The position numbers and the translations under genes are program-made. A stretch of DNA of 64,000 nt from Blasia pusilla (lineage: Eukaryota > Marchantiophyta > Marchantiopsida > Blasiales). The DNA is taken from positions 28,520,001-28,584,000 of the forward strand of contig CM114275.1 of the NCBI GenBank assembly GCA_050084515.1, given 5' to 3'. Under the pieces are notes generated by a model. It worked only from the letters and a program-made list of their open reading frames with translations, was not told where the DNA came from and did not search any database. How positions within the stretch are numbered: the stretch's first letter is position 1; every line of letters starts with the position of its first letter. This document shows positions 60,647 to 64,000 of this stretch, piece by piece.

Positions 60647-61756
60647 GCTGAAATCGCTCATTTGCGGTTTCTCATTTCGCGATCTTCATTCCTCACTCTC
60701 CCCAGCAAGTGAATATCCGCGGTGATCGATCATCTGAAGGGGCATTTCACACGGCGACACATCGCGAGTCGATAGGAGGGAACGAGAGCGAGACGGTTCA
60801 ACCGAACGACAACGAGAGGGTTCGACAGAGCGATCGCGGGACGATTCGAGCTACCCATCAAGGCGATTTGAACTCCCCAACAAGTCTGGGAGCTTCACTC
60901 CAAGTCCATTAGGACTCTATGTCGCCTTCTCTCCCGGGCCTCGTTTGGCGAATGAAATTAGGCAAGCAGGAAATCGAGGAGCGGAAAAGGGAAGCGGAGA
61001 TGCAAACCAAGTGCTTCTTAAGTAGACGTGTTCAAGAGGCGCTAGATAAGCAGTAACGCAGAGGCCGAGACGTCGCAGCCTTGAAGAAAAGGATTGCCGA
61101 TTTAAAAGAGAGAAAAGAAGCGTCCGGGACGCGTAGGTGAGGAGGGCAGAATTGGCTAAAGCGAGGAGGGAAAAAGCGATAGCCATTGACGATAGCCCAG
61201 CCCGTCCAACCGCAAGTGTTGAGATGCGGGAAATGTCCCCCACCAAATTTCGGGGACACAATCAACATAGTGGAAACGCCATAAGTTGAAATCGATGACG
61301 ACGAGGTCATGAGGACCGCCAGCGTGGAGATGGTGGACATGGCCGAAGAAGCCGGAGAGCGGTCATTCTCGACTCCAAGCCCGGCGGAGGACATCAACCT
61401 CTATCGGATCGACGAGTTCCCAGTCGATTTGCCAGCTTCTGTCTCAGACAAGTTAGCTGGTCAAGAAACCGATCCCATTTTCGAGCGGGTAAGAGAGGAT
61501 CTGGGTTTTTTTAATTATGTGAATTGCAATTCATTGGGAATTCGGTGTAGCTTATTCATCTTGTCCTGGTTCGACAGGTGGTAAAGCAGATGGCACTCAT
61601 GGAGGGCCACAACGCCCCGAGGATTCCACTTTGCCGATTGCGGACAATGGAATACGTCCGTGAAATTCAGTCCGACGAGGACATCGCGAAGCTTAAACAA
61701 TCGGCGGCGATAGCATCTACGTCGACAGCTTTCCTCCCTTCTATGTTCAGCCTTAC

Positions 61757-61803
61757 TACGAGCATGGAAAAGACCAGAGCTTCCGAGTCTGGTCTTTTCC
61801 ATG
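61757..61803. repeat. 16-bp arm hairpin at a deletion junction
   Basis: CATGGAAAAGACCAGA and its inverse TCTGGTCTTTTCCATG flank a short centre (61763-61802) exactly where gamma exon 2 is truncated. Copy beta has the same hairpin at 54776-54816 in its duplicated, truncated exon 2, so both derive from one rearranged ancestor. Confidence 0.75.
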
Positions 61804-61804
61804 T

Positions 61805-62105
61805 TCTTTTCCGAGTCCGGCGGGTTGCTTTGGGGAAAAAACCTTCTAAACCTGCAGTCACTCGAACAACTCGTCGGAGTCCGACGAGTTGCATTCTTCA
61901 AAAAACATCCTGACAAGGCGGCCTGTCGAGCAACCCGTCGGACTCCGACGGTTTGCTTACCGGGCATTAGCAAATGTGAATGCAATGCGTCAGACTCCGA
62001 CGGGTTGCATCATTTAGCTATTTGCTAGAATCCGACCTTGAGCTGTGACGACCCCTCGGAGTCCGACGGGTTGCAGGAACCCATGTTATTTCCTGACGGG
62101 TTGAG
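61805..62105. repeat. Palindrome cluster in gamma intron 2
   Basis: Five palindromes, including a co-varied pair (CAACTCGTCGG...CCGACGAGTTG at about 61867-61892), ahead of exon 3 at 62119. Confidence 0.85.
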
Positions 62106-64000
62106 TCTAGATGTGCAGGATTGTATCGGAGGGGAATATCACCCACCATTGGATCCAGGACTGCGATCGGGTGAGGAAGGTGCTTACAACGCACCCGGGA
62201 GAGTACAGGGGGTTCTTGGGCGATGCCCTTGTCAATCACATGCTTGCAAAGGGTGCTTAGATTAAAAAGAAAACTTGGGCAAATAAGTTTATTTCCCAAG
62301 ATGCAGCCGTAACCATCCTTTGTTGGTCAAAGATACAGGCCGTGAAGAAAAGCGCTGCACTGGAGCTGGAGCGGAGGGAGAAGGTATTTGCGTCTGAGCG
62401 CGCCAAATTCATCCAAGATGCAGCGATACATCAGCATTCTCAACCCCAAACTTGGTCCGGAGTTCAACAAGGATCTGAAGGCCATTATCAAGCACCAGCA
62501 GAAAAGGGATGAAGATCCGCATGGTCGGATTGGGGAGAAAGTGTCCCTAGATCGCGTGCATCGGTTTGCGTTGTCCGGGATAAGCGAGTTTAGGAGTATA
62601 CGACTGATGAAAATCAGTCTCGAGGGCTCAGAGGCCCAGAAGAGGGTGGCACACCATCCTCCGGGTGTGTTGGATCCAGTGATCTCGCACTGGCTACGCG
62701 AATGGTCGTTCTGGGACGCGTTGCGGGTAATCGAGAAGTCCGTGTTGGACGGTCTGCAAGCGGAGCTCAGAAGATTAGAGCCCATCCCGCCGGAAGCAAA
62801 CCTTGAAAGTTCTGGAGATTTTGAGGTTTGGCTCGACAACATCCGGGACAAGCCAACCAAAAACCCAGGATTCAAGACCATGTTCAAGGTTTGCGTCCTC
62901 CCTCAGGCAGAGCTTGACGAAGAAGTAGTGGGGAACAAACGGGATCAAGCGAAGAAGAAGCGAGATCTACCGGAGCATACGGCCGATTTTGTTTGACTAA
63001 AATCTGCCCAACGGATGGTCTTCAGGTACCTCGTCCAGTGTAAGAATGCAAGTACGTAGGGAAAATTACCGGTAGCCTTAAAATTGTGGGCTTCGCCGCC
63101 GGATGCAGAGACATTCTCCATATACGACATGGAGATGGGGCAGCACATGTCCGATTGGGAGGTGGAGAATTGCCCCATTTGGCTCGACTTCAACGACCCT
63201 GAAGACATCACCGATAAGGATTTACGAGTGCTTCATGATGCAGTGGCCTCAGGACAAGACGACATCCCCAATTTCGTCCCGCCTGAAGACTTCTTTGGAG
63301 GAGATGCGAAGAAGAGCAGCCCACGAGACAAGTGAGTTGGCTTCCAAGGTCCGAGACGACCAAAGACAAATCCACAACGGGTCTCAAAGGCAAGGCGAGG
63401 GGAGGGAAAAATTCAGAGGCCGAGTCTTCCCAAAGAGAGGCTGAAGATTCAAGGCCAGAGGCGGAATCGTCCGGACGAGCGGGGAGAGAGGGTCAAACCA
63501 GGTCCTCGGAGAAAAAAACGCCACCAGAGTCTGAGGTCATAGAAACCCCGACAAGCCGTCCCTAGGCTAGGGAGAAGCGAAAGCGAGAGGTGCCCGGGTT
63601 GTCCCAAGGAGAATGAAGTCCATCATCCTTGGGAAGACACAGACAAACAACGACCCGGACAAGCGTCCTCCTTCAGTTCACTCCTTTACTGGATGAGCTA
63701 AAGAGCTTTGATTCTCAGCGTCGACACCCGACCATCGAAAAATTGACAACGTTGGGACGGAAGCTCCAACGAAACGGGCACGCTGCCTGGACGGTGAATG
63801 GAGTGGTCGAAGAGGTTGCGGTGGATCTCTTGATCGCCGATCTGCCTTCGGGGTTGCGACTTTGGGGCGAGAATCCGTCGGACGAGGTACTTGAGTGGAA
63901 TGTGCCGCTCTCTTATGACCTGATTGCGCTATTGTTCTCCTTTGTAGACGCCTATCTGGGTGACAAGGGCTGCTTCTTGGTGTTGACTGGAGGGAGCGAG

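Larger units (their letters stand above)
60878..64000 (+). pseudogene. Gene 2 gamma, runs off the window
   Basis: Starts inside exon 1 (AACAAGTCTGGGAGCTTCAC; the ATG is lost). Exon 1 tail to about 61488 (DEFPVDLPASVSDKLAGQET). The 90-bp intron follows. Exon 2 begins at 61579 (VVKQMALMEGHNAPRIPLCR) but is cut at 61765, losing the GNHR motif. Intron 2 has palindromes. Exon 3 starts at 62119 and includes VSLDRVHRFALSGISEFRSI, MYDMEMGQHMSDW-type text (IYDMEMGQHMSDWEVENCPI) and the methyltransferase start (VDLLIADLPSGLRLWGE, about 63825-63880). Frameshifts are frequent. The SAM-motif exon lies beyond the window. Confidence 0.75.

Noticed and set aside
26190-62105. CRISPR array
   Set aside because: Repeats are spaced at intervals of roughly 40-60 bp, but they are inexact, palindromic, in a eukaryotic TE with introns, spacers are homologous between copies, and no cas genes exist.

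Overview
This window is eukaryotic nuclear DNA built almost entirely from transposable elements (TEs) nested in one another; I find no clearly intact host gene. The host is a green streptophyte. The DNA-transposon families (CACTA with TNP2 and Transposase_24 partners, Mutator-like with a SWIM finger) are of plant type, and an organelle-derived insert at 33.7-34.4 kb carries plastid trnL-trnF, rps12 and a piece of chlN. chlN is absent from angiosperm plastids, so a charophyte alga (Chara-like) or a non-flowering land plant fits best. This is an inference; no marker fixes the species.

Layout. 1-2990: 3' end of a decayed CACTA element. 2996-21263: a Ty3/gypsy remnant (integrase, C-terminal PHD finger, LTR-like repeats) whose integrase is split by a 16-kb CACTA element at 3339-19400, with CACTAG ends and an AAG target duplication. 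That CACTA holds a broken TNP2, a broken TNPA-like gene and captured PPR/coiled-coil host gene debris. 21.3-28 kb: an old copy (delta) of the gene-2 family described next, split by a solo LTR at 23075-24245. 28.0-40.0 kb: the best copy (alpha) of a large two-gene element. 39.9-42.2 kb: nested inverted repeats. 42.2-43.65 kb: another gene-2 fragment (epsilon), cut by a third CACTA (43.65 to about 46.4 kb) with ~348-bp tandem repeats. 46.5-49.0 kb: an internally deleted gypsy copy with a second copy of a 1.2-kb LTR. 49.0-64.0 kb: inverted (beta) and direct (gamma) partial copies of the two-gene element.

The two-gene element is the most interesting system here. Gene 1 encodes a Mutator-like transposase (GCM/WRKY-like zinc region, DDE-type core, C-terminal SWIM finger). 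Gene 2, divergently transcribed, encodes an N-terminal coiled coil, a ParB/sulfiredoxin-like domain (DGNHRFRAW motif), a novel middle region and a C-terminal beta-class amino-methyltransferase-like fold (motif IV DLPSG/DHPWG, then a degenerate SAM motif). The intergenic promoter region and the introns of this family are packed with dozens of 26-27 bp palindromes (arms GCAACCCGTCG and CGACGGGTTGC), some with compensated changes in both arms, while its exons lack them. A palindrome-binding ParB-like/methyltransferase protein whose sites are its own element's palindromes is an attractive but unproven idea.

All coding sequences seen here carry stops, frameshifts or insertions. They are annotated as pseudogenes, but comparing copies lets the ancestral reading frames be followed.
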